Under the pieces are notes generated by a model that was not told the origin of the DNA, ran no database searches, and worked only from the letters and a program-made list of their open reading frames with translations. This document shows, piece by piece, positions 1 to 8,184 of a stretch of DNA of 59,496 nt; position 1 is the first letter of the stretch; every line of letters begins with the position of its first letter. A program made the translations under genes and the position numbers. Origin of the DNA: Glaesserella parasuis (GTDB taxonomy: Bacteria > Pseudomonadota > Gammaproteobacteria > Enterobacterales > Pasteurellaceae); the NCBI RefSeq assembly GCF_002015085.1, contig NZ_MUXW01000033.1, positions 26,864 through 86,359 on the forward strand, given 5' to 3'.

Positions 1-130
1 AAAAAAATGGACAATGCCGATTCAGAACCGGAAACCGGCGATGAATCGATTTATGATTGATTTTGATGATCGCCTAGACGATCACCGTTAAGTTGAAATG
101 GGTGTTTACACAGAATTTGGGATAGGGTCG
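1..130 (+). mobile_element. Right end of an IS256-family (mutator-type) insertion sequence, partial
   Basis: Frame 2 is open from the window edge to the TAA at 89-91 and ends in a peptide with W-T-M-P-I, an N-R-F-M-I-D-F core and an acidic tail. This resembles the C-terminus of mutator-type (IS256-family) transposases. About 8 bases after the stop, 99-129 reads GTGTTTACACAGAATTTGGG and continues ATAGGGTC, which looks like the terminal repeat typical of these elements. Only the last ~30 codons are in the window, so the rest of the element and its activity cannot be judged. The family call is from memory of the family pattern. Confidence 0.55.
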
Positions 131-239
131 ATCTACATCAGTCTCCTATTTTATTACAGCCTCTACATCTCTAATGCAGCGCATTTTCTTATATCGCTTT
201 GCCAAAAATTAACAGCTATTCTATCTTTCATAAAAGCTT

Positions 240-1166
240 CTACCACTTTCCACCAATCTTCTGAATATACCTATTCGTCGCAATCTTCGCAGATAACCAC
301 CCAAGAAAGATACTCAGTGCCATAATAAAAATCGCCTCACTAACATCAAAGCCGTGTAGTTCAAATTTTACCGTAAACATATCTGATACATAACGAACTA
401 CCCCTGTAAAATAGCTGATAGTCATTAAACTAAATAGCATCGCTAGTAGGCTTCCGAGCAAGCCATAAATCATTCCAATATATAAGAATGGGCGTGAAAT
501 AAAATGATCCGTCGCTCCCAATAGTTGCATCACATCAATAGATGCTTTGCTATTAGACACATCAGAACGAATGCTGTTACTGATAACAAGGAAAACGGCA
601 ATCAGCATCAACAGCGTACAAGTGACCGCTACACGAGCAATGAGTTGGGTAATCGCTGTAAGTTTTTCTAACCAACCATTGTCCAAACGCACTTCCTGTA
701 CCCCTTTAATATTCTGCAAACCATTGCGAAGTTCCAGCATATTTTCAGGTGAGGTAAAGGTTTTTTTCGGCTTTAAGAGCACCACGGCTGGTAGTGGATT
801 GTCATCTAAAATATCTAATGCCTCCCCAAATCCTGACCAAGAACGAAACTCATCTAGGCTTTGTTGGCGAGAAATGTAATTAAGAGAGTCCACCTTATCG
901 GTATCAAACTGACGAATCCGTTCAACAACTGCATTAATATCGTGTTCTGCTAGGTTTTTATGTAGATAGACCGTCAATTCTGGCTCTGGATAAAATTCCG
1001 TCGCTGCGTGGCTCGTATTTTTCCATAGCAAGTAGCTGACGGTCGGTATCGTTAAGGACACCGTAATAACTAATACCGTTAAGAAAGTGCCAAATTTACG
1101 TTTGAGTAGATCTTGCCACACTGAACGCAGAATAAAACGGGTTTGAGCATTAAGTGAATTTAGCAT
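240..1166 (-). CDS. ftsX: Cell division ABC transporter permease FtsX
   Basis: Integral membrane subunit of the FtsEX complex, which sits at the divisome and transmits ATP hydrolysis by FtsE to periplasmic activation of peptidoglycan amidases through EnvC-type partners. The 308-residue protein has the FtsX layout: a cytoplasmic N-terminus, a first membrane segment at about 26-49, a periplasmic domain of about 120 residues, then three more segments near 175-195, 227-255 and 276-296. It is the last gene of ftsY-ftsE-ftsX and starts 9 bases after the ftsE stop. The next gene downstream in this orientation is not rpoH, unlike E. coli; an IS end lies there instead. Confidence 0.95.
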   Translation of the reverse strand: MLNSLNAQTRFILRSVWQDLLKRKFGTFLTVLVITVSLTIPTVSYLLWKNTSHAATEFYPEPELTVYLHKNLAEHDINAVVERIRQFDTDKVDSLNYISRQQSLDEFRSWSGFGEALDILDDNPLPAVVLLKPKKTFTSPENMLELRNGLQNIKGVQEVRLDNGWLEKLTAITQLIARVAVTCTLLMLIAVFLVISNSIRSDVSNSKASIDVMQLLGATDHFISRPFLYIGMIYGLLGSLLAMLFSLMTISYFTGVVRYVSDMFTVKFELHGFDVSEAIFIMALSIFLGWLSAKIATNRYIQKIGGKW

Positions 1167-1175
1167 TGTCGATCC

Positions 1176-1829
1176 TTACTTTAAATGTCCTTCTTCCAAC
1201 TCTAAACACGGTTTAGGGCGTTGGGCGATAATGTTTGTATCGTGGGTGGCAATCAATACTGTTGTGCCTGCTTTGTTAAATTCTTCAAATAAACGAAAAA
1301 TTTCAAAAGAGAGTTTGTCGTCTAAATTGCCTGTTGGTTCATCAGCAAGTAATAACAGCGGACGATGAACAATCGCACGAGCAATATCTACACGTTGTTG
1401 CTCCCCACCTGACAGATGAAGCGGTCGGAAGTTCGCTTTATTTTCCAAGCCAACACGAGAAAGAGCAAGGCGAGCTTCACGTTCTGCAACGGTTTGATTA
1501 ACGCCCATAATGATCAAAGGTAATGCTACATTATCTAAAATCGAGCGGTCGCTCAGTAGGCTATAATTTTGGTGAACCATACCAATTTGACGACGTAAAA
1601 ACGGCAATTCTCGTTCTGCAAGGAGCGTAATGTCGTGTCCGTTGAACATCACTTGTCCGCCATTGGCTCGTTCAATGCCCATAATCAGCTTCAGCAAGGT
1701 GGTTTTTCCTGCCCCTGAATGCCCCGTGATATATTTCATTTCCCCTTCTGCAAGGTGGAAGTTAATCCCTTGCAGAGCTGGTCGTCCACCGCCTTTATAG
1801 GCTTTGCTGACATTAGTAAATCGGATCAT
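1176..1829 (-). CDS. ftsE: Cell division ATP-binding protein FtsE
   Basis: Cytoplasmic ATPase of FtsEX. The 217-residue protein has every ABC ATPase motif: Walker A GHSGAGKTT at 36-44, a Q-loop HQN near 86-88, signature LSGGEQQR at 139-146, Walker B LLLLADEP at 158-165 followed by TGNLD, and the H-loop ATHD near residue 195. Length is normal for FtsE. Its ATG shares one base with the ftsY stop (TAATG), which suggests translational coupling. It would pair with FtsX just downstream. Confidence 0.97.
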   Translation of the reverse strand: MIRFTNVSKAYKGGGRPALQGINFHLAEGEMKYITGHSGAGKTTLLKLIMGIERANGGQVMFNGHDITLLAERELPFLRRQIGMVHQNYSLLSDRSILDNVALPLIIMGVNQTVAEREARLALSRVGLENKANFRPLHLSGGEQQRVDIARAIVHRPLLLLADEPTGNLDDKLSFEIFRLFEEFNKAGTTVLIATHDTNIIAQRPKPCLELEEGHLK

Positions 1830-3208
1830 TACTTCTCGTCCTCGTGAGTAAATAAGGCTTCAATAAATTCTTCGGCATCAAATGAGCGTAAATCATCAAT
1901 TTTTTCACCCACCCCAATAAAGCGAATTGGAATATTAAATTGATCCGCAATCGCAAAAATTACCCCACCTTTCGCAGTACCGTCCAGTTTTGTTAAGGTA
2001 ATCCCCGTTAAACCAACCGCTTCATTAAACAGTTTCGCTTGGCTGATCGCATTCTGTCCTGTACCAGCATCAAGGGTAAGCATAATTTCGTGCGGTGCGG
2101 TTTCATCATATTTTTTCATTACTCGCACTATTTTTTTCAACTCGTCCATTAAGTTATTTTTGTTTTGCAAACGTCCTGCGGTGTCTGCGATTAACACATC
2201 AATCCCTTTTGCTGCTGCCGATTGCATTGCATCAAAAATCACTGACGCAGAGTCAGCCCCTGTACTTTGTGCAACAACAGGAATGTTATTGCGTTCGCCC
2301 CACACTTGAAGCTGTTCAACGGCCGCCGCACGGAACGTATCGCCGGCCGCTAACATCACTGATTTTCCTTCCGCTTGGAATTTTCGTGCTAATTTACCGA
2401 TAGTAGTTGTTTTACCAACCCCATTTACCCCCACCATCAAGATCACATAAGGTTTTTTATCTTCCAATACCAATGGCTGAGCAACAGGTTTCAGCACATC
2501 GGCAAGTTCAACTTTTAACTGCTGATAGAGCAACTCAGCGTCACGTAATTGCTGTTTTGTGGCGTGTTCGGTTAAATTTTTAATGATTTTCGTGGTAGTC
2601 GGCATACCTAAATCCGCCACCAATAACTGTTCTTCTAGCTCTTCAAACAACTCATCATCAATTTTCTTACCACTAAAGAAATTACGGAAGCCAGAGCCGA
2701 TACTCTGCTTCGTTTTGATTAATCCTTTGATTAAACGGCTGAAAAAACCGCCTTCGCTGGTTGGTTTTTCTTGATATTCATCTGCCTGAACACGTTCTTC
2801 GACTGGACTTTCATCTTCGACAAGCGGTGGATTTTGCTCAGAAATTTGCAACTCTTCCGCTTGTTCATCTAAGCTCTCCGTGATTTCTGCTATGGGTTCA
2901 ACAACTGCCTGCTCAACAGTTTCAGCTGGTGTTTCAATCGTTTCTTCTGCCGTTGGTTCAACAATCACTTCTTCGACAACTTCAGTTGGTACTTCAACCA
3001 CGTCTTCGGTCGTTATATTTTCTTCAATAATCTCTTCATTTTTTGCAAAATCTTGCTCAGAACTGACCGCTTGTTCCGTAATTTCTTCTGGTTGAGCATC
3101 TGCTTTCTCTGCTACTTTTTCTTCGGTTGTTGCCGTTTGTTCAACGCCTTCCTTTTTCCCGAAACCTAACCAAGACCAAAAGCCTTTTTTCTTCTTTTCA
3201 TCTGACAT
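1829..3208 (-). CDS. ftsY: Signal recognition particle receptor FtsY
   Basis: SRP receptor GTPase that docks ribosome-SRP complexes at the membrane for co-translational insertion through SecYEG. The 459 residues divide into an acidic, low-complexity N-terminal A domain (about 1-150, rich in E, V, T and P, with repeats like VVEEVIVEPT), an N helical bundle, and a G domain with GVNGVGKTTT near 258-267, DTAGRL near 340 and TKLDGTAKGG near 404. The C-terminus is the conserved G-V-G-E-K-x-D-D-L-R-x-F-D block. It opens the ftsYEX operon and is divergent from rsmD across a 98-base gap. Confidence 0.97.
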   Translation of the reverse strand: MSDEKKKKGFWSWLGFGKKEGVEQTATTEEKVAEKADAQPEEITEQAVSSEQDFAKNEEIIEENITTEDVVEVPTEVVEEVIVEPTAEETIETPAETVEQAVVEPIAEITESLDEQAEELQISEQNPPLVEDESPVEERVQADEYQEKPTSEGGFFSRLIKGLIKTKQSIGSGFRNFFSGKKIDDELFEELEEQLLVADLGMPTTTKIIKNLTEHATKQQLRDAELLYQQLKVELADVLKPVAQPLVLEDKKPYVILMVGVNGVGKTTTIGKLARKFQAEGKSVMLAAGDTFRAAAVEQLQVWGERNNIPVVAQSTGADSASVIFDAMQSAAAKGIDVLIADTAGRLQNKNNLMDELKKIVRVMKKYDETAPHEIMLTLDAGTGQNAISQAKLFNEAVGLTGITLTKLDGTAKGGVIFAIADQFNIPIRFIGVGEKIDDLRSFDAEEFIEALFTHEDEK

Positions 3209-3306
3209 TTTTTGCTCTCTCTTAAAATTAAAAAATCCATTTTCGATAAAAATGGAATAAACTTGTATTAGTCTATCATTTTTAACCCTAATTTTTACGA
3301 TTTCGT

Positions 3307-3894
3307 ATGAAAAAAACTCGAATTTCTACACAAAACAGACCAACAGGCGAAGTCCGTGTGATTGCTGGCTTATGGCGAGGACGAAAACTGCCCGTATTAA
3401 ACGCCGAAGGATTACGCCCAACCACTGACCGAGTAAAAGAAACGCTCTTTAACTGGCTGATGATGGATATTGCTGGCTCTCGTTGTTTGGACTGCTTTGC
3501 TGGCAGTGGCTCACTTGGGATTGAAGCCTTATCCCGTCAAGCACAAGCGGTCGTATTCTTAGAAAAATTTGCAGGCGCGGCAAATCAACTCAAAAAGAAT
3601 TTAGTCAGCCTAAAAGCTGAAAATGGCAAGGTCATTCAAACGGACACATTACAATTTCTTGCACAGAAAAATAGCGAGGCACCTTTTGATCTGGTTTTTG
3701 TCGATCCGCCATTTCATCAAGGCTTTGTACCACAAGTCTTAACGGCACTTGAACAAAACGGCTGGCTGGCTGAAAACGCCTTGATTTATGTCGAAGCTGA
3801 AAAAAATCACTCGCCGTTGGTCTTGCCTGAACATTGGCAGGTAGTTAAAGAAAAAACAGCAGGACAGGTGGTGAGTAGGTTGGTGAGGACTTGA
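3307..3894 (+). CDS. rsmD: 16S rRNA (guanine966-N2)-methyltransferase RsmD
   Basis: Methylates G966 of 16S rRNA in the assembling 30S subunit. The 195-residue length fits RsmD. A glycine-rich SAM loop, LDCFAGSGSLGIEALSR, sits near residues 60-76, and the catalytic motif near 130-134 is VDPPF, the (N/D)PPF form used by N2-guanine methylases. No strong Shine-Dalgarno precedes the ATG at 3307, but it is the only reasonable start and the N-terminus matches the family (R-V-I-A-G-x-W-R-G-R-K-L). The gene is divergent from ftsY, a common gammaproteobacterial arrangement. Confidence 0.95.
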   Translation: MKKTRISTQNRPTGEVRVIAGLWRGRKLPVLNAEGLRPTTDRVKETLFNWLMMDIAGSRCLDCFAGSGSLGIEALSRQAQAVVFLEKFAGAANQLKKNLVSLKAENGKVIQTDTLQFLAQKNSEAPFDLVFVDPPFHQGFVPQVLTALEQNGWLAENALIYVEAEKNHSPLVLPEHWQVVKEKTAGQVVSRLVRT

Positions 3895-3951
3895 TAACAC
3901 AAAGCTGTGGGATTGTCTCAAATATGCAAAATCTCACCGCTTGTTGTTTTG

Positions 3952-4269
3952 TTATTTCCCCAAACGTTGTTCCATACCTGATAAAAAAGTTTCCATAGAC
4001 TGTTTTAAATCTATATCCATTCGTTTTGAAAGCACGGCAAGCCACCAAATACATTCAGCCAATTTATGTTTAAGTTCTGGCGTCACATCTTTATTTGAAA
4101 CCCAGCGTTCTTGTTGCGACATCGTTAAACGACCGACTAATCCGGCATCACTCAAAAAGGCTAAGGCATCTTCAATCACCGACCATTCGGTTTGGTGATT
4201 TTGTCGTTCTAGTTGATGATATTTTTCCCGAATGGCTTGCGAGCGTTCGATAATGTGTTGGAAATCCAT
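3952..4269 (-). CDS. MazG-like small nucleotide pyrophosphohydrolase-type protein
   Basis: A 105-residue soluble, helical protein. I place the start at the second in-frame ATG (4269, MDFQHII), because GGAG lies about 6 bases upstream of it; the ATG at 4284 has no such site. The C-terminal half has the pattern K-H-K-L-A-E-C-I-W-W-L-A-V-L-S, like the E-(L)-x-D-x-x-W-Y helix of MazG/all-alpha NTP pyrophosphatases, and residues near 25-40 (W-S-V-I-E-D-A-L-A-F-L) could form the first helix. No complete metal-binding EExxE motif is visible, so activity on nucleotides is only inferred. It stands alone, convergent with rsmD. Confidence 0.5.
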   Translation of the reverse strand: MDFQHIIERSQAIREKYHQLERQNHQTEWSVIEDALAFLSDAGLVGRLTMSQQERWVSNKDVTPELKHKLAECIWWLAVLSKRMDIDLKQSMETFLSGMEQRLGK

Positions 4270-4437
4270 ATTTTTCTCCGTCATTTAAAAATACTACCTT
4301 ACCATCATGTCTCTTTACCGCCTACATATTATTTCCCCAACCGTGATAAATTTATTTTTATAATGATAAAATGCTAAACTCATTGACAAGTTTATAGTCT
4401 ATATCTATCAAATTCACTAAATCAAAAGGAAAGTAAT

Positions 4438-5727
4438 ATGTTATCTCGTCGAGAATTTTTAATTATGAGTGCTGGTACAGCCTTAGTTGCTAGCTTTCCT
4501 ACCCTAGCTAACACTGGTGCGAAACCGCAAACGGCTACGGCAATTACCCAAGTTTTTGGTAATGGTGTGCGTTTAACCGCCATTGCCATTGAATACAGCC
4601 AGCCTGTCACAAGCGGTCAGTTTGACGCAAAAGATTTCAGCGTTGAAGGACGCACGATTACTAATGTATTTGTCAGTAATTCTGCTAGCTTAGATAAAGC
4701 AGAATCGGGCAAGTTTGTGATTGTGCAACTTTCTCCCGATGATGCAAACTTGTCATTATCGGAAATGATTCCAATGGCAAATGCAACAGTTCGACCAAAA
4801 CCAGCAGGGGGCGGTAAACCTTGGGTGGCAGGCGATAAACCAGCAACTAATTTAATTTTTAATGATCCGACCGCAACCATTAATCCCGACGGCACGAAAC
4901 TTTCGACTTCTTCGGTAAAAAATCTGATTGTGGACGATTTCCAACAGCTCACCTTTAACGATCCTGAAACGGGAAAATCTCTCCGTTACAACCTTTATGT
5001 TCCGAAAAATCACGGCGACAAACCTTTGCCGTTAGTGCTGTTTATGCACGATGCCGGTGTAACCAGTGAATTTCACCGAGCGACTTTATTGCAAGGTTTA
5101 GGTGCAATTTCGTGGGCTAGTCCAGAAGATCAGGCTAAACGCCCTTGCTTCGTGCTTGCGCCACAGTTTGATGAAATTATCGTGGACGATAAATCTCAAG
5201 CCTCACCGATGTTAGAGACCACGATTCATTTAATCGACAGCTTGCGTAAACAATACAACATTGACGGCAATCGCATTTACTCTACGGGGCAATCCGGCGG
5301 CTGTATGATGGCCATTGCAATGAACATCAAATATCCCGATTTATTTGCGGCGTGCTTCTTAGTCGCGGGTCAATGGGGAGCGGATTTGGTTGCACCGCTT
5401 GCGAAGAAAAAACTTTGGATTTTAGTCTCCGCAGATGATTTAGGTGCATTCCAAGGACAAAACGCCATCACGGAAAAATTAGAAAAAGAAGGGGCAAAAA
5501 TCAGTCGTGAAATTTGGGACGCTCGCTGGAACGCTAACGAATACCGTTTTGCCTACGATAAAATCGTCGCACAAGGTAATCCAATCAATTACACTGTTTT
5601 CGCCAAAGACACGGTTTTCCTTCCAGGAGCGGACAAAAAAGGCGCAAGCGGTCACCGCAATACGTGGCGAGTGGCTTATACTATTGAGCCAATCCGTGAG
5701 TGGTTGTTTGAACAAGTGAAAGGTTAA
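4438..5727 (+). CDS. Tat-exported alpha/beta-hydrolase (putative esterase with Ig-like N-terminal domain)
   Basis: A 429-residue protein that begins with a twin-arginine signal: SRREFL at 3-8, a hydrophobic stretch and a likely cleavage after LA-N-T near 22-24. Residues ~30-150 look like the Ig-like domain found in front of some esterases, and ~180-429 is an alpha/beta-hydrolase fold. The nucleophile elbow is GQSGG at 283-287 (Ser285), the oxyanion region is LFMHDAG near 201-207 and the likely catalytic His is in SGHRNTW near 406. The start has AAAGGAAAG 6 bases upstream. The substrate is unknown; PHB-depolymerase-like or carbohydrate esterase roles are possible. It appears to be a single-gene unit ending at the hairpin at 5752-5811. 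Confidence 0.75.
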   Translation: MLSRREFLIMSAGTALVASFPTLANTGAKPQTATAITQVFGNGVRLTAIAIEYSQPVTSGQFDAKDFSVEGRTITNVFVSNSASLDKAESGKFVIVQLSPDDANLSLSEMIPMANATVRPKPAGGGKPWVAGDKPATNLIFNDPTATINPDGTKLSTSSVKNLIVDDFQQLTFNDPETGKSLRYNLYVPKNHGDKPLPLVLFMHDAGVTSEFHRATLLQGLGAISWASPEDQAKRPCFVLAPQFDEIIVDDKSQASPMLETTIHLIDSLRKQYNIDGNRIYSTGQSGGCMMAIAMNIKYPDLFAACFLVAGQWGADLVAPLAKKKLWILVSADDLGAFQGQNAITEKLEKEGAKISREIWDARWNANEYRFAYDKIVAQGNPINYTVFAKDTVFLPGADKKGASGHRNTWRVAYTIEPIREWLFEQVKG

Positions 5728-5751
5728 AACAATATGCTAGGTTAATTAAAC

Positions 5752-5811
5752 AAGCGGTAGGATTTGAAGAAAAGTTTGCAAATGCAAAATCTCGTCAAAA
5801 TCCCACCGCTT
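5752..5811. terminator. Hairpin built from two inverted uptake-signal-like sequences
   Basis: AAGCGGTAGGATTTTGA-like sequence at 5752-5767 faces TCAAAATCCCACCGCTT at 5795-5811, followed by TTTTCCCC. The two arms are head-to-head DNA-uptake words, an arrangement often used in Pasteurellaceae as an intrinsic terminator. It lies between the convergent esterase gene and the GNAT remnant and could serve both. Confidence 0.55.
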
Positions 5812-5817
5812 TTTCCC

Positions 5818-6216
5818 CTAAAGCTTCTGCTCCATCAAGGTTTTTAACGGTTCAAGCCCCAAGCGTTCATAGAAACGGAATGCCCCTTGATTGTCATTCC
5901 AAACGTGAAGTGTCACACTGTCGCAAGCGTTTGCTTTGGCAAAGTCCACCATATACTGATACAACTTCTCGCCGATTTTCTTGCCTCGTTGTGACGCATC
6001 AACACAGAAATCGTCAATGTACAACACCTTGCGATCAAATAAGGCTGGAATGCCTTGCATAATTTGATAAATGCAGAAAGCATAGCCTTGCACCGTGCCG
6101 TTTTCATCTTCATACACAAAGATCGGTTTTTGTTCGTCTGCCATTAAGGCTAAAATTTCTTCATCGCTGTATTTGCGCTTACCCGCTTGGAAAATATCAG
6201 GGCGAGCTTCAACGTG
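5818..6216 (-). pseudogene. GNAT N-acetyltransferase, N-terminus lost
   Basis: The frame reads HVEARPDIFQAGKRKYSDEE from 6216 down, then YAFC, VLYIDDFCVDASQRGKKIGE (acetyl-CoA loop R-G-K-K-I-G) and NDNQGAFRFYERLGLEP. This is a GNAT acetyltransferase from the conserved ARPDIF segment to the end. The usual first ~30 residues, including the start, are missing; instead the DNA runs into the MarR-like gene in another frame. The only in-frame ATG (6144) would leave a 108-residue protein without strand 1, so it is probably inactive. Original substrate unknown. Confidence 0.75.
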
Positions 6217-6548
6217 ACTTGCAATTCTGCTTCGGTTAGCCGAGCAATAATCGGGTCGATAAAAATTTTACCGCTTGCACTTAAAGCAATCAACTTACTG
6301 CGTTTGTCGTTCTCATCAGGCAGAAAAGCCAAAAAACCTTTTTGGTCTAGTTGTTTACAAACAGAGGTTACCGTTTGTTTCGGCAAACTCCATTTATCGC
6401 CAATAGCAGTAGGTGAAGTCGCACCATAGCGACCAATGGAATACAAAAAATGCAATTCATTTAAGGTGAGCTGATGTTGTTTCGCTACACTAGCATAAAT
6501 GCTCGACAGCTGTGCTGCTAGCTCCACCAATTTATCAAAGGGGGGCAT
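6150..6548 (-). pseudogene. MarR-family regulator, C-terminus replaced by out-of-frame GNAT sequence
   Basis: I choose the ATG at 6548 (MPPFDKLVEL) because GGAG lies about 7 bases upstream; it overlaps the end of the PACE gene by 14 bases. Residues ~20-105 are a winged helix: LNELHFLYSIG, then SPTAIGDKWSLPKQTVTSVCKQLDQKGF (recognition helix) and the wing D-E-N-D-K-R-S-K-L. After L-T-E-A-E-L-Q the sequence becomes VTLKLALIFSKRVSANTAMKKF, a translation of the neighbouring GNAT gene in the wrong frame. The C-terminal dimerisation helix of MarR proteins is therefore gone. It may still be made, but dimer formation is doubtful. It probably once controlled the PACE gene with which it is co-oriented. 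Confidence 0.7.
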
Positions 6549-6960
6549 TTTTACGCTCCAAAAATTTGACACGAGTGATGTCATAAAGCCAGTTAAACAC
6601 CAAGGTATACAGCATAATCAGCAAGCTCAAACCAATATCCACCAAAAAGGCGTGCCACAGGCTTAAATTCAATAAATACGCCACCACCGGAATGGTAAAC
6701 AGCAATAAGGTACACTCAAAGCAGACGGTATGTAAAATGCGTAATTTTAGACTACGTTCTTCCCGCTTGCCGGTAAAAATTTTATCAAACACATAGTTAA
6801 AGAAGAAATTAAGTACCATTGCCATCACAGACATTGCAATCCCCGTGCCAGCCGCAGCTTCAAGGCTGAAATCCCCAGCCAATAATATCGCAACCGTACC
6901 GATTGCTATTGCTCCAATTTCAAATAATACCGAGTGAAAAATGTGTTTGTAAAAAGTCAT
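6535..6960 (-). CDS. PACE-family (AceI-like) multidrug/biocide efflux transporter
   Basis: A 141-residue inner-membrane protein made of two tandem bacterial-transmembrane-pair repeats, giving four membrane segments near 10-28, 35-56, 76-97 and 106-128. Each repeat has the family signature: H-S-V-L-F-E near residues 9-14 and H-T-V-C-F-E near 77-82, with the acidic residue needed for proton-coupled export in AceI-type pumps. Relatives export chlorhexidine, acriflavine and possibly short diamines. It is co-oriented and overlapping with the MarR-like gene, and sits behind a 20-bp-arm palindrome (6965-7013) that looks like an operator. It appears intact although the genes around it are broken. Confidence 0.85.
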   Translation of the reverse strand: MTFYKHIFHSVLFEIGAIAIGTVAILLAGDFSLEAAAGTGIAMSVMAMVLNFFFNYVFDKIFTGKREERSLKLRILHTVCFECTLLLFTIPVVAYLLNLSLWHAFLVDIGLSLLIMLYTLVFNWLYDITRVKFLERKNAPL

Positions 6961-6964
6961 AAAA

Positions 6965-7013
6965 TAATCCTATATCGTACTAAATAGATTTATTTTAGTA
7001 CGACATAGGATTA
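6965..7013. promoter_or_regulatory. Large inverted repeat in front of the PACE gene, probable operator
   Basis: Left arm TAATCCTATATCGTACTAAA (6965-6984) and right arm TTTAGTACGACATAGGATTA (6994-7013) are reverse complements except for one base, with a 9-base spacer. The element starts 4 bases upstream of the PACE start codon, so a bound repressor would block transcription or translation start. There is no T-run, which argues against a terminator. The co-oriented MarR-like gene is the obvious candidate binder, but this is inference. Confidence 0.65.
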
Positions 7014-7069
7014 AATGTAACTGTGTTGTTTAGGGATTTATCTATTGCAATAAAACCTTACGTTTTTTA

Positions 7070-7660
7070 TTAAAGCCGTCGCACATAGTCCACAAGGCTT
7101 ACACCAGCCCCATACAACAACTGGCTCGGCACAATATGCAACCGTTCATCTTTTTCCACAATCAACTGCGGCACACCTTGCACACCGCAATGGTGGGCGA
7201 GTTGTTGCCCGAATTGAAGACGTTGTGCTAATGCCGTTTGGGTAGATTGTTTGCTAAGCAACGACACAGCTTGGCTAAGGTTGAGCTTGTGCAACACCTG
7301 TTCAACTACAGCAAAATCTGCATTATCCAAACCGTCCACATAACGTGCCGTCTGCAACGCTGACAACACAGCAAGCTCTTGTTCTGGAGCAATTTGTTGC
7401 ACCGCTGTTAAAGCCAGTAAGCTGTTTGCTGAATTAAACTCGCCTTGCCCTTGCAGCACGTTTTCCAAATACGCCTGCCTAAACGGCTGACCGGTCAATT
7501 TTTCAATCCGTTGCTCGTTACCCCACGCATAGCTGGCGAAATCGGCGTCCATTTTACGACCGCTTTGGTAAAACAAGCCTGTTGGCGTTAAGGTAAGCGG
7601 ATAGATTTCATTGAGTTTTTGCAATGTCGCTGACGCACCATAACACCAACCGCAAAGCGT
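7070..7660 (-). pseudogene. DsbA-family thioredoxin-fold protein, start lost
   Basis: Read from 7660 downward the frame gives T-L-C-G-W-C-Y-G-A-S then LQKLNEIYPL and continues as a DsbA/FrnE-like protein through GVQGVPQLIVEKDERLHIVP (cis-proline in GVP) to LLYGAGVSLVDYVRRL. The redox motif CGWC is thus still present, but there is no ATG, GTG or good TTG upstream of it before the frame enters antisense LysR sequence. The first downstream start (TTG at 7624) would exclude the CGWC. The gene seems to have lost only its first ~10 codons and promoter, by the same deletion that truncated the neighbouring LysR gene. Confidence 0.7.
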
Positions 7661-7953
7661 GGAAATGTACGCAAGGAGAGCGAGAAGTATTGCTCGACTT
7701 AAACAGCCGTTTCACTACCAACGACACCCAAGCACTGCTCAACGCTGTGCTAGACGGGAGCGACATTGCGATGTTGCCAAAATATATGCTGGAAACCGAA
7801 CTGCAACAGGGCAAACTGCAAGCCGTCCTACCCGATTGGCAACTGCCGACATTCAGCATTTATGCGATCTATCCGTCAAGGGACAAACTCCCCCTTGCCG
7901 TAAGAAAATTGATTGATTTTTTGGTGGAGAGTTTTGAAGGGAAAGCGTGGTAG
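7658..7953 (+). pseudogene. LysR-type regulator, only the C-terminal effector-domain part remains
   Basis: From about 7658 the frame reads WKCTQGEREVLLDLNSRF, then TNDTQALLNAVLDGSDIAML and ends near ESFEGKAW. This is the last third of a LysR substrate-binding domain (the N-D-x-x-A-L-L-x-A-x-L-x-G-x-x-I-A-x-L-P pattern). The helix-turn-helix and roughly 200 N-terminal residues are absent. It points away from the DsbA-family stump, the usual layout of a LysR gene and its divergent target, so one deletion across the shared promoter explains both. Confidence 0.75.
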
Positions 7954-8184
7954 AGTTAAATTTGGTTATTTATTTAGCACTCCTGCTTTCCGATTACTTA
8001 TGGTACTGTTTTTACTTATCAACAGTGTTCCGAAAAATAAATCTTTCTATAATAATCATTACAAGAAGAATAATAGGTGATGGAATTTCTATCATTTTAT
8101 CCCCAAGCAGTTGAAAATATGACTGTATTTTCGCTATTTTCACACATAATATTTTTAATAATTTTCTTAATTTAGAACAATAAA

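Noticed and set aside
2880..3095. Ser/Thr-rich plus-strand frame
   Set aside because: Antisense of the acidic low-complexity FtsY N-terminal domain; composition follows from GAA/GTT-rich codons.
7659..7916. 85-codon plus-strand frame with M-E-M-Y-A-R-R-A-R-S
   Set aside because: Alternative frame of the LysR remnant; the other frame has the LysR C-terminal pattern.
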